In this document: in pieces, positions 43,026 through 55,591 of the stretch | Layout: each line of letters begins with the position of its first letter | How positions within the stretch are numbered: the first letter of the stretch is position 1 | DNA from: Telopea speciosissima | Lineage: Eukaryota > Streptophyta > Magnoliopsida > Proteales > Proteaceae | Assembly (NCBI RefSeq): GCF_018873765.1 | Contig: NC_057925.1 | Location: 7,513,568 to 7,577,567 of the forward strand | Direction: 5' to 3' | DNA length: 64,000 nt | Program-made: the position numbers and the translations under genes | The notes under the pieces: model-generated | What the model was told of the DNA's origin: nothing | What the model saw: the letters and a program-made list of their open reading frames with translations, nothing else | Database searches by the model: none

Positions 43026-46000
43026 ATGGCCGGTACTGGGAAGACAGTGTGTGTCACAGGTGCTTCGGGATACATCGCCTCATGGCTAGTAAAGTATTTG
43101 CTCGCCAAAGGATATACTGTGAAAGCTTCTGTTCGAAACCCAAGTCAGTAAATATCTTCTTGAAACCTTTCTGTTCTTATTTCAGTTACTAAGCTTCATT
43201 ACTCTCTCATATATGCTCTGTTGTCTCTACATTTTGATCGATCTTCAATTAGTTCAGTGTGTTTTGAATATAGCATAAATACCCATTTCACGGTTTTGAT
43301 TTATGATCTTCAATCCATCCTTATATTTTAGTGGTGAAGTTATTATGTTCATACTCAATTCTCTCATTCTGAATCAGGTCTGAAGGTTTGAGGCTCGTAA
43401 ACTGGGTCACCCACATGAATAACCATATTTCTCTATTAATAATCTTTTGAGTATTTTTAACACTACAAATTTTGAATTTTATTAACTGCCATCAAAGCCA
43501 TGGTTTTACCAGAATGCCTTGCCATGTTGGAAATCAAAATTGTCAATTTTTGACTGTGTCAAGGACAAAGCTTGGTCAACCATTAACACTGTAAGTCACT
43601 TGGCTCAGAATTTTTATGAAGCAATAGGTTGGCTTGAATGGAAATGAAAAATGTCATCAATTACAAGAGTATGCTGATTTACTGCTCTTCATTGACATCT
43701 TATGTTGCAACTCCTTAGTTTTGTTGATGAATGTGAGGCCCCTTGTGTTTCCCTTCGCTATTGATCTCTTTTTCTTTCTTCACTATGTTTTCAGTCGCTT
43801 TGGTCAGTTCAGAATCCAAGTACTCTTACTGGGTCCTGCCCTCAAATGATTTATGGTCTACCATAATTTTGTTTTCATAACATGGATTTAGTGATATGAC
43901 AGTTTTCAGTTTTGAAATGCTAGCGATTCATTCTGTATCTTGGAGATTTTCTCCTCTGTTTCTGTCTGTTTCTTATGCTCGTAAAACATACTATTCTCAT
44001 CTGAGTATATTAAAGGAATTTTATTTCCTGCCAAATTAGATTCTGGGTGATAATCAACTTCTTTCATTAATTTCCTTTTCTGCATTAGACATTTGAATGT
44101 CTGTCTTACCTGTGTAGGCCAGGATGCCTGTCTTGTTCTTGTTTTAATCATTAAATTCAGTTCATATGCTGTCACAGATGATCCAAAGAAGACTGAACAT
44201 TTACTTGCTCTTGATGGTGCCAAGGAAAGACTTCATTTATTCAAAGCAAACTTATTGGAAGAAGGATCATTTGATTCTTCAGTGGATGGATGTGAAGGTG
44301 TTTTTCATACAGCATCTCCATTTTATCATGCAGTCAAGGACCCACAGGTTCATTCCTATTACATCCCTTGAGACAGTTTCGGCTGCTATTTTTCATTTTA
44401 TAATTTTGCTTAGCTACGAACCTCTTTCTTGCTTGATTTCTTAATATCTTGCCTTACTGTTGTTTTCTATGGATACAGTTTTGTTTTCAAGTTAAATACC
44501 CTGGATTTATATTTGATCAGAAAGAGGTTAAAGTTTCAAGCTGGGCCTGAGTCAACCTGAAATTCTGCCTACCCTTATCTTTAGATTGATGTGGGAAGCA
44601 TTTGTAAACCTCAGGTTTGCTTTCACTGAAAGTATCGTTTAGACTTTGGGAACCAGAGACTGTCCTTATGCATTATTTGTTAAAGTTGCTTCCTTTATCA
44701 ACTTAATTAATTGGGATAAGGACAATTATGTTTTAAAGACTGATAAGATTTTAGTTCAAGCCTTTGCAAGCTCAATATGATGTATTTTTAGCTTCTAATA
44801 TATTGTAATTGCAGTTGGGAGCTGAAAGGTCTTCAGCCAACTAACCTAATTTCTAAATGACTTAAGGAGTGAAACATTAAATTGGGGCTTGATGTGGCTC
44901 ACAATCCAACTTAACTGGCTCAAGTTGCATCCTTACAAATTGAGATTCCAGGCTCAGTTCACTAGTCACTGGACAAGCTAGCTTGGTGTATATATCGACA
45001 CAAATATAGATATTTTAGGTTGTATGAGAGAATAAGTCTCCTTTGATCAGTGAAATTATGTGTACTTGGGATCAATTACTTTTCAAGTCTACCACAAACC
45101 TAAATCCTTTAAGTGGCAAATCAGTGCTAGTCTGCAAGCCATAATCTTCACAATACCTGTCTTTGGATGGCCAAGTGACAAATACTATTCTACATGATTA
45201 TCATTATAAAATCCTAGTTGCATTGGACGCACTAAAACACTGGATCAAAACTATACTGGACTTATTCTTGAACTTCTACTCTCAAGTTCCATTGCCAATG
45301 CAGCTCAAATAGTGACCAGCTGTGATTGTGGGAAAACCTTCGATGTAAAAACTGCTTAATCATGACTGGTTTCAAAGGTAGAAACTTACCAAAACTTGAC
45401 TCGGTTTTGCAACTAAGGAAACTAATCTGAACTTCGCTTTATAGCAATAGCTTGGTTTAAGTGACATTTAGTTTCTAAGAAATAGGGCCACTTGAGCTCA
45501 AGAAGGGAGGAGCTGTTTGGATTGTCCATGAACTTTCACCTAGGCTATTTTTGGCTGTTTAATGCTGTTTGACATCTCTGTTTGTCTTCCTCAGCCCCAT
45601 ATGAGTTGTTTCTTCTTCTGAACTTTATGTTTATCATCTGAGTACGTAACCGTTGGAACCTTGGAAATGGATCCAGTTGAGGCCTTATGTATTAACCTTT
45701 TGGATTATAAAGTATAAATGTTCACTATATTGATATTATGACTGTTTTGATAAATGTTCATTCTCTGTTTTACTCTGCATTTCAGGCTGAATTAATTGAT
45801 CCTGCATTGAAGGGGACTCTTAATGTTCTTAGATCCTGTGCAAAAGCTCCATCTGTTAAAAGGGTGGTTATAACATCCTCTTTTGTTTCAGTTGCATACA
45901 ATAGAAGACCTAAAACTCCAGATGTGATAGTTGATGAGACTTGGTTTTCAGATCCAGAGTTTTGCAAAGAGATAAAGGTGTGTGTGGTTGCGCAATGTTG

Positions 46001-49000
46001 TTTAGCTCTTATTGTCCAGGCCTTCAAGGTCTTGGATTTGGTTCTCTTCTATTCCACTTCATTTTATTTTTTGAAAATTTTTTTATGGATTATTCATGGA
46101 GTTCAAAATGAAAAGATTACTGTATTGTGATTTACTACTTTACTGGTCTAGTACATCTAATAAGCTTCTTGTTCTCTTCTAGAGTTGGTATGTGCTTTCA
46201 AAGACCTTGGCTGAGGAGGCTGCCTGGAAATTTGTAAAAGAGAATGGGTTGGACATGATAACAATAAATCCCGCGCTGGTGATTGGTCCTCTTTTACAGC
46301 CAACACTAAATACAAGTGCTGAAGCAATTCTGAACTTAAATGGTATGCTTACTTATTATTTAAGCTCTTTTCTCTCCCCTCCCAACACCCTTACACCTCT
46401 TAATCTCTCACACTCCTCTCTCCAATCCTGTTAAGTAAACATTCTCCCCATTACATTTGTATGTGCTTAAAATGCTTTCTGTGAACGAAGATCGATATGA
46501 ACTACCAATAGAATTGTTTTCAGGTTGGTCGAAGCCTTCTGCAGAATTTCCATTATAAAAAAAATAAGACTGCTGCAGAATTTTAACATAGGTAACACAA
46601 TTGGTTTCCTTCTGAGGATTGTGCCCTTTAAAGATCAGTGAGGACTAGCTAACTTAATTGAACAAATTATGGATCTATTGAAAATGAAAGGTTAATGGAT
46701 TGCCAAGTTATGAGCTAAGTTTTACCAAGGCACTGCTTCTATATGGAGGAATTGACTACTACAAGCTTTTGGGAAAATGGAGAACATTAGACCTTCAGAG
46801 AGTCCTCTCTCTCTCAAAAATAAATAAATAAAATTTCCTTTTTATTAGGGAAAAGCTAAGTATTCTTTTTTTTTTTTTAAATACATAAGCTAAGTATTCT
46901 TATTGTTACTGATTGTTTAAGTATTAGCGTCAAGGACTAGGGGCAGTTTGGTCATTCTATTTATTTTCTATTAGCTCTTGAGGTCTATGTTAAGTTAAGG
47001 TGTGTGGTTGTAAGGGGCAGTATTGTCCTATCATCTTATTTTGGTTTATTATTATTAATAGAGATGGACAGACTTGCGGTTGAACATTCTGATCTAGCCG
47101 CAGGTTCTCTCCCACCTTTGGAGCTTGCATGATTCTCTTCTTTCCCTCTTTCTCTACTTCTTCTAATCTGATTGTAAGAATCTGATGTTCTAACACTGAT
47201 ATGTAGTCATCACTTGGTTGCATCCATGGCCCTAGCGCAAACATGGAAATATGGGTAGGTCCATGTGATGGTGGACCACACATCCATCTTATTGGTCAAA
47301 CTTAGGCATGAAACAAGATAAAAAAAAAAAAAATTTAGGGTGCCCCAAGCACTGAAGGTGGTAGTAAATCTTAATAGATGATGATGACATGAACACAATG
47401 CCCCAATTTTTTATTTCTACCAAAAAAAAAATTCTACTTGGAAGGATACTGTTCAACATCATGATTTAACAATTTTTAACTTTAGATTTAGATCTTGGTC
47501 TTTCATTTAGCATTTTAATCATGGCAAACATTATGCTACAATCCGATTTAAGACTACACTATCAAAGCTTCAAAATTATTTTAATTGGGAGGGTGGAGTT
47601 CAACCATACTAGTATAACGTTTAAATGTTTGATTTAGGTTGCGGCCATTCAATTAACATTTTAAATCATGGCAAACACAATGGCACACAACATGATCCGA
47701 GATCAGATCGTCATGGAATTTTAAAATATTCCGACTGGAAGAATACGATGCAATCATTATATTTTGACATTTCTAAACTTTTGATATGCATCATAACCAC
47801 TCATTTAGGATTTTTAATAATGATATACATACCAAAAAATATTATGATCTATGATTGGGTAATTATTAAAAGCATTTGATGCAATCAATATTTTAATCAT
47901 GTGATTGGATAATTTTATAATCTGTTTATATATCAGACATTACCATTATGTTTCTCATGATTTAAAATGTTAAATGAATGGTCATGATGCATATCAAAGT
48001 TTTTAAAATACCAATATATAATGGTTGAATTGTATCCATCAATCGAAAAAATTTAGAATTTATTGACGGTCTGATCTCGGATCTTGTTGTGTTCCATTGT
48101 ACGTGTTTGCCATGATTTAAAATGCTAGTTGAACAGCCATGATCTAAGTCAATTATTTAAAAATACAAAACCATTATCTTTTAACTTTATCCTTCCAACT
48201 AGAATATTTTTTAAGATATTGACAAAGTGAACATAAATTAGACTGTACTATGATGTTTGTCTTGATTTAAAATGCTATATGAACGACCAAAATCCAAATC
48301 AAAAATTAAAAAAGATGTTAAAATGTGATGTTGAAACATATGCTTCCAACTGAAATCTTTTAATAGGTATAGAAACTTGAGGCATTTTGGTCATTTCATC
48401 ATCATCTGTTAACATTACCTTAGATGTAATTTACTAATTTTATTTTCATAACTCATTCTTTTGATATAAGTGCCAAGGTTTTTATTGTTGCAGGAACACA
48501 AACATTTCCCAATGCAACATTTGGATTTGTTGATGTTAGAGATGTTGCAAATGCACATATTCAGGCATTTGAGATTCCTTCAGCCAATGGAAGATATGCT
48601 TTAGTCGAAAGAGTTGCTCATTATTCACAGATTGTGAAAACATTGCGTGAAATTTATCCAACTTTGCACCTTCCAGAGAAGTAAGTTTTATAAACTAGAT
48701 AAGTCAATTATTGAATTATTAAGTGAAATAAATAAAATTTTATTAATTAATATATAGTTAATTCTGATGATATATTGGATCCCTTTTTATTGATTCCAAT
48801 TTGTCAAGTGAATAAAATTTTTCATGTAATTCACGTACATTTTGAAATTTATTATATGAACTGAGATTTGATATTTCAACTTCCTTTAGTCACAAACTAT
48901 ATTCATATTTCAATATGATTTGTAGGAACCATCTCCCTAGAATTTTTGTATGACCTATTGTGCAGTGTTAGACATGTCTAGACACTAATGGTGTCTGACA

Positions 49001-49327
49001 CTAATGGACTCTCCTTTGAACATGCCCATGTGTCTCTTGCATAGAAATGTTTAATATCTCTCTTCTATTTTTTAGTTCTATGCTCTAATATAGTTTTGAT
49101 GTTTCCTTCCTGTCCATAATATCTTTTAGGTGTTTCCTTGACTTAGAATGTATTTTAATGTGTGTTAATATATTTTTATATATGTATTACCCTTAGTTTG
49201 CTTTGTTGTTGACTTTCTATTTATCCCATATTACATGATATATCTATGATAAATAGGGAAGAGCACAAGTTGTAAGCCAAACAATCCCAAATCTCGGAAT
49301 TCTTCATCAGGGAAGAGCACCAATTGT

Positions 49328-49391
<64 letters not shown>

Positions 49392-50043
49392 CTAATAAAC
49401 AACAACTCAGCCTTGTCCCAACTAAATGGGGTTTGCTACATGGATCCTCACCCTCCAATCAAATCCATCGGAGATCATACTTGATACAAGGCGTAAACTA
49501 TGTGTGTCTTTTCTCACCGCATCTCAATTTGTTAATATCGAGGAAAAATTCATTTGTAGAATCCAAGCTCTGCAAATGTTCAAAAATAGTCCTAGAAATC
49601 AGTCTCAGTATGTACATGATAATGGTCCTCAATAGATATATTTTATAAGATGCTTCTTATCTCAGTTGCTCTTCACCCAGTAGAACATGCAAAAAAGGGT
49701 CCCTTTGGACAAGCAATCAAAAGATTGGGTATGTAGGGTGTTAATATAGTCAACTACTCCTCCCTTAAATTTGAAGAGATACATTTTCATTATCCAAGAG
49801 CACTTTGAATGTTTTTTGTTGCTTAAGATTTAAGAAACCAATTTTAGATTTAATTTCTCTCTATTAATAAGATAACTATTGATTTTCATTATTAGCAGTT
49901 GTGCAGATGACAAGCCTTATATGCCAACCTACCAAGTTTCCCAAAAGAAAGCAAAAAGCTTGAGCATAAATTTCATCCCTATGGAGGTGAGCTTGAAGGA
50001 AATTGTTGAAAGCTTGAAGGAGAAAGGCTTTTTTAGTTTCTGA
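43026..50043 (+). CDS. Phenylacetaldehyde reductase / CCR-like NADPH reductase, paralog 2 (6 exons, 323 aa)
   Basis: Exons: 43026-43143, 44178-44347, 45786-45977, 46183-46342, 48494-48680, 49899-50043, all GT-AG, open frame. Residues match paralog 1: TGASGYIAS (11-19), Arg37, Ser128, and Tyr163/Lys167 in SWYVLSK. Differences fall at normally conserved places. After the catalytic Ser it reads SSFVSVAY instead of SSVAAVAY. Exon 4 lacks one codon (AILNLNG versus AILNIING). Exon 5 reads [10 protein letters not shown] instead of [10 protein letters not shown]. Exon 6 begins with AAT (Asn) rather than AAG at the splice-spanning codon. These suggest relaxed constraint or changed substrate preference. 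Intron 2 is much shorter than in the other copies, and intron 4 holds a large fold-back element. Reductase activity is likely but unproven. Confidence 0.88.
47430..48345. mobile_element. Long fold-back (inverted-repeat) element in intron 4 of paralog 2
   Basis: Two arms of about 400-450 bp are inverted around a centre near 47885. For example, cattttaaatcatggcaaac (47656 region) pairs with gtttgccatgatttaaaatg (48106 region), and gatatgcatcataaccactc with gaatggtcatgatgcatatc. Within each arm a diverged unit of about 165 bp (aagatcttggt.ttca..tagcattttaatcatggcaaac) occurs twice. Intron 4 of paralogs 1 and 3 lacks it. It encodes nothing recognisable. Confidence 0.75.
49333..49391. repeat. CT microsatellite with short GT tail in intron 5 of paralog 2
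   Basis: About 25 CT dinucleotides run to 49382, followed by tgtgtgtgtg. Absent from the same intron of paralogs 1 and 3. Confidence 0.95.
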
Positions 50044-51777
50044 AGCTTGTTCAATAGAAGTCATGCAAATACCATAAAAAAAAAAATAGTGGGGATGATT
50101 TGATAAAATCTGGTTGCTCTAAACTCCTTAGGATTTACAAGATTTGAGTCGATTTATCATTTGAAATATTGTACTAAAAATGTTCAGTTTTGACAATTGA
50201 AGATAAATTTTCAAAATGTGTGGATGGCGTATTGCCTCTTTTTTTTGGGGGGGGGGGGGTTGAGGGGGTTGTTGAATAAACAACCTTGCATAGACACCTC
50301 ATTTTGTCATTCTAGAGGCATGTATAACAATGATAATTGGTTGCCCTTGGATAGTACATAGCATATGTTTAATTGTCTTGGAATTACCAAAAAAAAAATT
50401 TAGTTGTCTTAGATGTTTTGTCTGACTCTCAGCTAATGTTTTGACTATCTCAAACTGGCCGAGAGAAGTAGATCTAAAAATTGATCAAAATACCTCTAGA
50501 AGGGTTGATTAGGTCAAAGGCAAGTCAAACAACTTTACAATCAGTCTGAACTTCGTGATTAGGTTTATTTTATCATAAAAATTGATTTGAAAATAATTTC
50601 ATTTGCCTATTATTTTATGTAAGATTCTATGTTTAGCCCATGTGTGACTTACTTCCACATTGGATTTTTCAAAAAAATTGGCTAAAATGGTCTTTGTATT
50701 TTATTCCATTAGAAAGGACTAAGAATAATCTTTCCAATGGATTTTGAATCACTAAATTTGAACTTATAGTTTGAAAGTAACATATTCTTAATGATATTAT
50801 TAGGGTGAATATGTTTGATCTAGTGTCTAAATCCCCGTGTCGATGTTGAAAGCAAGTTCTTCTAGGCCTTCTTGAAGTCAAAAGATTCCCTTTCTGAGTT
50901 GATGCCGACTCAAACTAGGAAAGTGTTTCTTCATTTTTTTCGTTTACGAAATTCTAGAGCTTTGATTGAGATCACATTAGACTATTTAAAACCATCGTTC
51001 AATATATTTAATATTTTATATATTTTTTAAATTTATTTTTCATGTATTTGCATTATTTCATTGTTTTTTTAATATTAATCATGTTAGAATATATTATTTT
51101 TTTGTTCTATAATTTTTTCTTCATTTTGATTTACATATTAGGTTAGATTTACATGTTGGGGTATTTAGGTATTAATCTCTTTATTTTTATTCAAATTTTT
51201 TTATTATTTTTTTAATATTTTAGGATTGAATCATATAAATTTAGGAATATTATTTTCCATATAAATAATTTTTCGTACATTAACATATTAAGGTTAGTTT
51301 ATTTTCTTTTCTCATTATAACTAGGGTTTTTAATTGTATAGAGTGAAATTCTTGGATATTACATACTTATAATTTAGAGTTTTATTTTTTGTTTAATAAT
51401 AATATTTTTTTTTGGTGAATGTTTAGTAATAAATAGTAGCTTAGGTTAGTTCCATTCATATGATTCTGTTATATAACATTTTATTATGTTGGATTATACA
51501 TACTAGCCTTGTTTTGTATTTCTAGGGAAGTCTCATCTCCTTCCCTATTTTTTAAAGTCATAAGCATCATATCGTTTTGATTTTTTAGTTCTATATTATA
51601 TGTGGATTATGATGTGATGCACGTGTTTAGGTATAATATTTATTGTTTGAATATATCAAATAAATAGGAGGATTGGTTTAACCAGATGGGTACATGTAAT
51701 TCTTCATATAATATCCATTGTACATCAATAAAAGAGTATCAAACCAGTGACTAGACAATTACACATAAAAAAATAAA
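50044..51777. other. 3' flank of paralog 2 and very AT-rich spacer, no gene seen
   Basis: The first 200 bp share the 3' flank of the other paralogs, ending in a T-run/G-run at about 50238-50262. 51000-51500 is extremely AT-rich. Only short open frames. Confidence 0.5.
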
Positions 51778-53797
51778 GGTAAATTTCACGGACATCCCCT
51801 CTAAGTATTCAAAATGGCACGGACTTACCAAACTTGGTCAAAATGGCAACCTTCCTAGGGTTGTAAATTGATAACCGAAAATCCGAATTCGATCTGCATC
51901 CGTATCCATTTAGGGGCATCCGTATTCGATTAGAGATATCTGGGAAAAAATCTGAATACTCCGATAAAAATTCGAATCCGAATACTTAATTATAAAAAAT
52001 TAAGTAAATAACGATTTTGAGGGTTTTTTAAGATTCAACATGTTCTAGAATATGAGGAGAAGAGAATCATGATCTAAAACTATGGCTTGAGAGTGAAATG
52101 TATCCACTAGGGGGAGGAAGGTTCGGGTCACACAATGCAGAGGTGTAAATGAATGGTCAAAAATCCGAATTCGATCCGCATCCGAATCCGTTTAGAGGTA
52201 TTCGTATTCAATCAGGAAATATCCGAATCCGATTACATCCGATCCGTATCAGAGCCGAATCCGATCCTGATGTTAAGCACAGTAAGCACCCAAAGTTAAG
52301 ATGTCCATTTTAACCCCAACACTCACTCAAACCGGTTCAAAGTCACTCAACCAAACCAATCAAACGCTTGAACCAAACTAAGGGAGAAGGAAGGGTTTGG
52401 AAAAGAAAAATCCCCAAATTTGTTCGTTAACCTCTCCATCGTTGAGAATTTGACTGCAAATCCTTTCTCATCTCTTCCACCTTCGTCGAGTTCAACACTG
52501 TCGGCCTTCACATCTCGGCCGAACTCAGACCTCTTCTCGTCTTCTGCCAAAACCCAGAGGAAGACCATCGGCCTTCAAAATCCGTTGCAGTCAAGTTCTC
52601 AACACCGTCGGCCTTCAACACTGTTGCAGGAAGCTCTTCTCATCTTCTTCCTAAAACTGTGCTCCACAACTGATCTAACCCCTGTTACATGTAACATCAT
52701 CTGTTTGAACCAAGGCAGTTGCTAATCCAATATTTAATTGAATTTATCTAAATTTCAAAGAATTGAATTTTATTTTTCTTTTGAAAGGACTTCTGAGAAA
52801 TTTGAAGAACACAGAGAGAGAGTCAAACCTCAATCGTTCACAAAGATTTAACCATTCATGGTTTTACAACATAGAATGATGGGTCCAGCAAAAAATAAAG
52901 ATTGGACCATAAAGCAGTGCATTTAATCGAACCTTAATAGGGTTTATATGAAGAATTACATGTACCCATTGATATTACAGAGATAGGAGTTTTTTGAATA
53001 AAAAGTTGTTAGGGTTTGATCTCCCCACAGCCCTTTTCTCCTATCCTCTTCATTGTTCTGTCCTCCTATTCTTTATTAATTTGTTTGTTCATTACTATTC
53101 TTCTCTGCTACTTGCGTTACGTGGGTTGGAAGGAGTTGATACAACTCTGGTCCTAAGTCCAATATACCTGAACCTGAGGGTAAGGATCTCCCACCCAAAA
53201 CGATTCGAATCCCTGATTCCTGGTCCTTACAAGTCTCCCTACTGTTGCATCTACCCAACTTGCCCTGTTTTGCAATTGTGTTGAGCCAGTCCCAGTCGAA
53301 CCTTTCCAGTGGGTTGAGCTTCCTGAGTGTTGATTACATTTTAAACTTTGATAGATTTAAGTCTCCCTCATTCCTGGTCCTTACAAGTCCAGATGAGGAG
53401 GAGGCGCTTTGCAAGGGGCATACCCATACCCTCCACCTCCACCAGGTTATCGGCCATGGTTTTGGGCCTGGGACGACGACGCTGCACCCTGTTGAAAGGG
53501 TAATTTTGGGCCTGGGACGACGATGTTGCACCCTGTTCATCGACGGTGAAAACGATGAACAGAGAGAATGAAATCTATGGGGGTTTACCCTCAAGGGTAT
53601 TTTGGGGAGTTCACCCTGTTGAAAGGGTAATTTTGTCATTATAAAAATATTAACAACAATTTAACTGTAAAAGACTAACGGACTGGACTTAGTTGAAATA
53701 TAATCATAAAATAAGGGTAATCTTTGATATTTTTTCAAAGTTTGGTAAGTCTGTGCCATTTTGAATACTTAGAAGGGGGTGTCCGTTATATTTTCCC
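51778..53797. mobile_element. Second MULE-like non-autonomous element (about 2.0 kb)
   Basis: The left end ggtaaatttcacggacatcc...ctaagtattcaaaatggcac...cttaccaaactt (51778-51850) is inverted at the right end (about 53730-53797, aagtttggtaag, gtgccattttgaatactta, gtgtccgtta). The interior has no transposase. It holds a diverged repeat of aaaatccgaattcgatc..catccg blocks (about 51877-51975 and 52139-52265) and a 46-bp duplication of gggcctgggacgacgac (about 53464 and 53510). The frame 52420-52725 (plus) and others have no recognised domain. Captured host sequence is possible. Target duplication not resolved. Confidence 0.65.
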
Positions 53798-54467
53798 AAA
53801 GAATAATTACAATAAACACATAACAAAATTGTTGTGTTTGATAGACACACACTAAATGTCTAAATATTCTAACAACAACCTAACCTTGATTTTGCACACA
53901 TGGAGCCTTAGCATTGGTACATGTTGAGAATTTCATTGAAAATAAGCCAAATTCGAGATTTTTTTTTTCTTTGGTACTATTTCTTAAAGGAAAAAATATT
54001 TTAGTCTCACTAGGCAAAAATTGAACGACAATTGGATAGAAGATCTTTAAGAAAAGAAAGCTCCCACAAATGCTAGTAAGAGAAACTCAAAACCCATTTC
54101 GCAATACTATCGACATGTAAGGTGTAAGTTCTCTATTTTGCAAGTAGAAATCAAATTTATCGTGTAGGAGCATTGTATTCATATGAATGATCAAAATGTC
54201 TCACGGTTGAGTTTCCTCTAATTTTATAATGCTGGAAATTAAAAAAATAAAAAAATAAATAATGAAAAAAGATGGTTGCTTTGTAGTGTGGTTCAGGCGC
54301 CCAGACATTGGAACACGGGAATGTACAGAATTATTGAACAACCCTTCTTGAAATAAAAAATTCTATCAATGTTGATGTCTTTTACTGGGCCCGTGCTGGT
54401 GTAGGGACTACACGATCAAGTGGCGATCTCTTGTCCAACAAACAAATAAATAAATAAAGGAAAAGGA
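53798..54467. other. AT-rich spacer, no gene seen
   Basis: No coding content or recognisable repeat apart from short A/T runs. Confidence 0.45.
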
Positions 54468-54630
54468 ATGATAACCAATGTTGTGTGTGGGCGTGTATCT
54501 GCGCTCAAACACAATCCGGCATGAAAAGACCGCTACCACTGGAAAGGTGGAAAGGTGCATCAGTCTTTTCGTGTTGGGCTGTGTTTGGACGCATGCCCAC
54601 ACATAGCACTGGTTAGTGTTCTTTCTCCCA
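54468..54630. mobile_element. Small fold-back element 1 upstream of paralog 3
   Basis: ataaccaatgttgtgtgtgg...caaacacaatccggcatgaaaagac (from 54469) pairs imperfectly with the inverse of gtcttttcgtgttgggctgtgtttgg...cccacacatagcactggtta (to about 54616). Size and shape are those of a MITE. Confidence 0.65.
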
Positions 54631-54934
54631 ATAAATACATAAGTCTCATGAATATTGCAAACAGGAGGGAAAGAAAAATCCTTCATCCCTCTTTCAAAAT
54701 CAATATGAAGCCTGATATTGAGTTGAATAATACGGAATGATATACCTAAATCTAGTGGCCTAATGGCGTCACACCACTTCATCAGGCAATAATTACTCAT
54801 AACGACTAAATGCCTATCGGGTCGTACCCATACCCGCTCCAGTAAGGAGTTCAATTATAAAACGGCGCAATCCACCACGTGGGAATGGATCAGTTCAATC
54901 TATAATTGGCCGTCAATTCAAATGGCTCACGCAT

Positions 54935-55130
54935 CGGGATCTTTATCCCCTCAATTTGTCTGCCCCTCAATTTCCTCAATTTCCCCAATTCCATCTAATA
55001 GGGGGACAGAAATGACCACCTTATCTCCTGCCCAAACACATTGCCCGAGATGGGGTCTACCTCCCTTTATTAGAGGGAGTTGAGGAAATTGACGGGCAGA
55101 CAAATTGAGGTGATATTTTTCCCATCGCAT
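54935..55130. mobile_element. Small fold-back element 2 upstream of paralog 3
   Basis: cctcaatttgtctgcccctc (about 54950) is inverted as gggcagacaaattgagg (about 55095-55111), with further pairing of the tcaatttcctcaa and ccctcta/tagagggag blocks inside. Confidence 0.65.
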
Positions 55131-55164
55131 CGTGCTGTTGACATGGAGGATGTGCAAACGCCGC

Positions 55165-55350
55165 CTACTAACGCCACAAAAAATTATCGCCCCTAATACT
55201 GGGAGTGATGCTGTGCGCATCATGCGGTACAGCACCGCCCATGTGTCCACAGTGGACCCCACCGTGCACACATGGATGGTGTTGCGCCACACGATGGGCA
55301 CAGCACCCCCCGGCCCCCAGTACTGGGGGCGACAAGGATCCCTAACGCCA
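55165..55350. mobile_element. Small fold-back element 3 upstream of paralog 3
   Basis: aacgccacaaaaaattatcg (55168), ctaatactggg and tgctgtgcgcatcatgcgg are inverted as cacacgatgggcacagca, ccagtactggggg, cgacaaggatccctaacgcc (to about 55348). GC-rich fold-back with arms of about 80 bp. Confidence 0.65.
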
Positions 55351-55446
55351 CTACCTACTTTTTTGTTTCAATGTGAAAATAAAATATATTAAACGAACGC
55401 CACTACCTAATTTTTGTTTCGATGAGAAAATAAAATATATTAAACG
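55344..55446. repeat. 52-bp tandem repeat about 145-250 bp upstream of the paralog 3 start
   Basis: aacgccactacctacttttt...aaaataaaatatattaaacg at 55344-55395 is repeated at 55396-55446 with few differences. Each unit ends in an AT-rich aaaatatatt stretch that could act as a TATA-like element. Confidence 0.85.
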
Positions 55447-55497
55447 ACTAATTAGAAATCATGTACATGGATTTGGTTGAGTAAGCAGATTTAGCTA

Positions 55498-55591
55498 GAT
55501 TGTTTTCTTCCTTCTGTCACCATTTCGTTTGTTCCAAATCAGCAACCAAATACAGCAATAAGACCACAAGGGAACCCAAGGAGTCAGAAAC
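55498..55591 (+). promoter_or_regulatory. Conserved 5' leader of reductase paralog 3
   Basis: Contains ttcttccttctgtcaccatt, tccaaatcagcaaccaaata and acaagggaacccaaggagtc in the same order and spacing as paralog 1, directly before the ATG at 55592. Confidence 0.5.

Noticed and set aside
54408-54854. 148-codon minus-strand frame upstream of paralog 3
   Set aside because: It spans a fold-back element and AT-rich spacer and has no protein family features.
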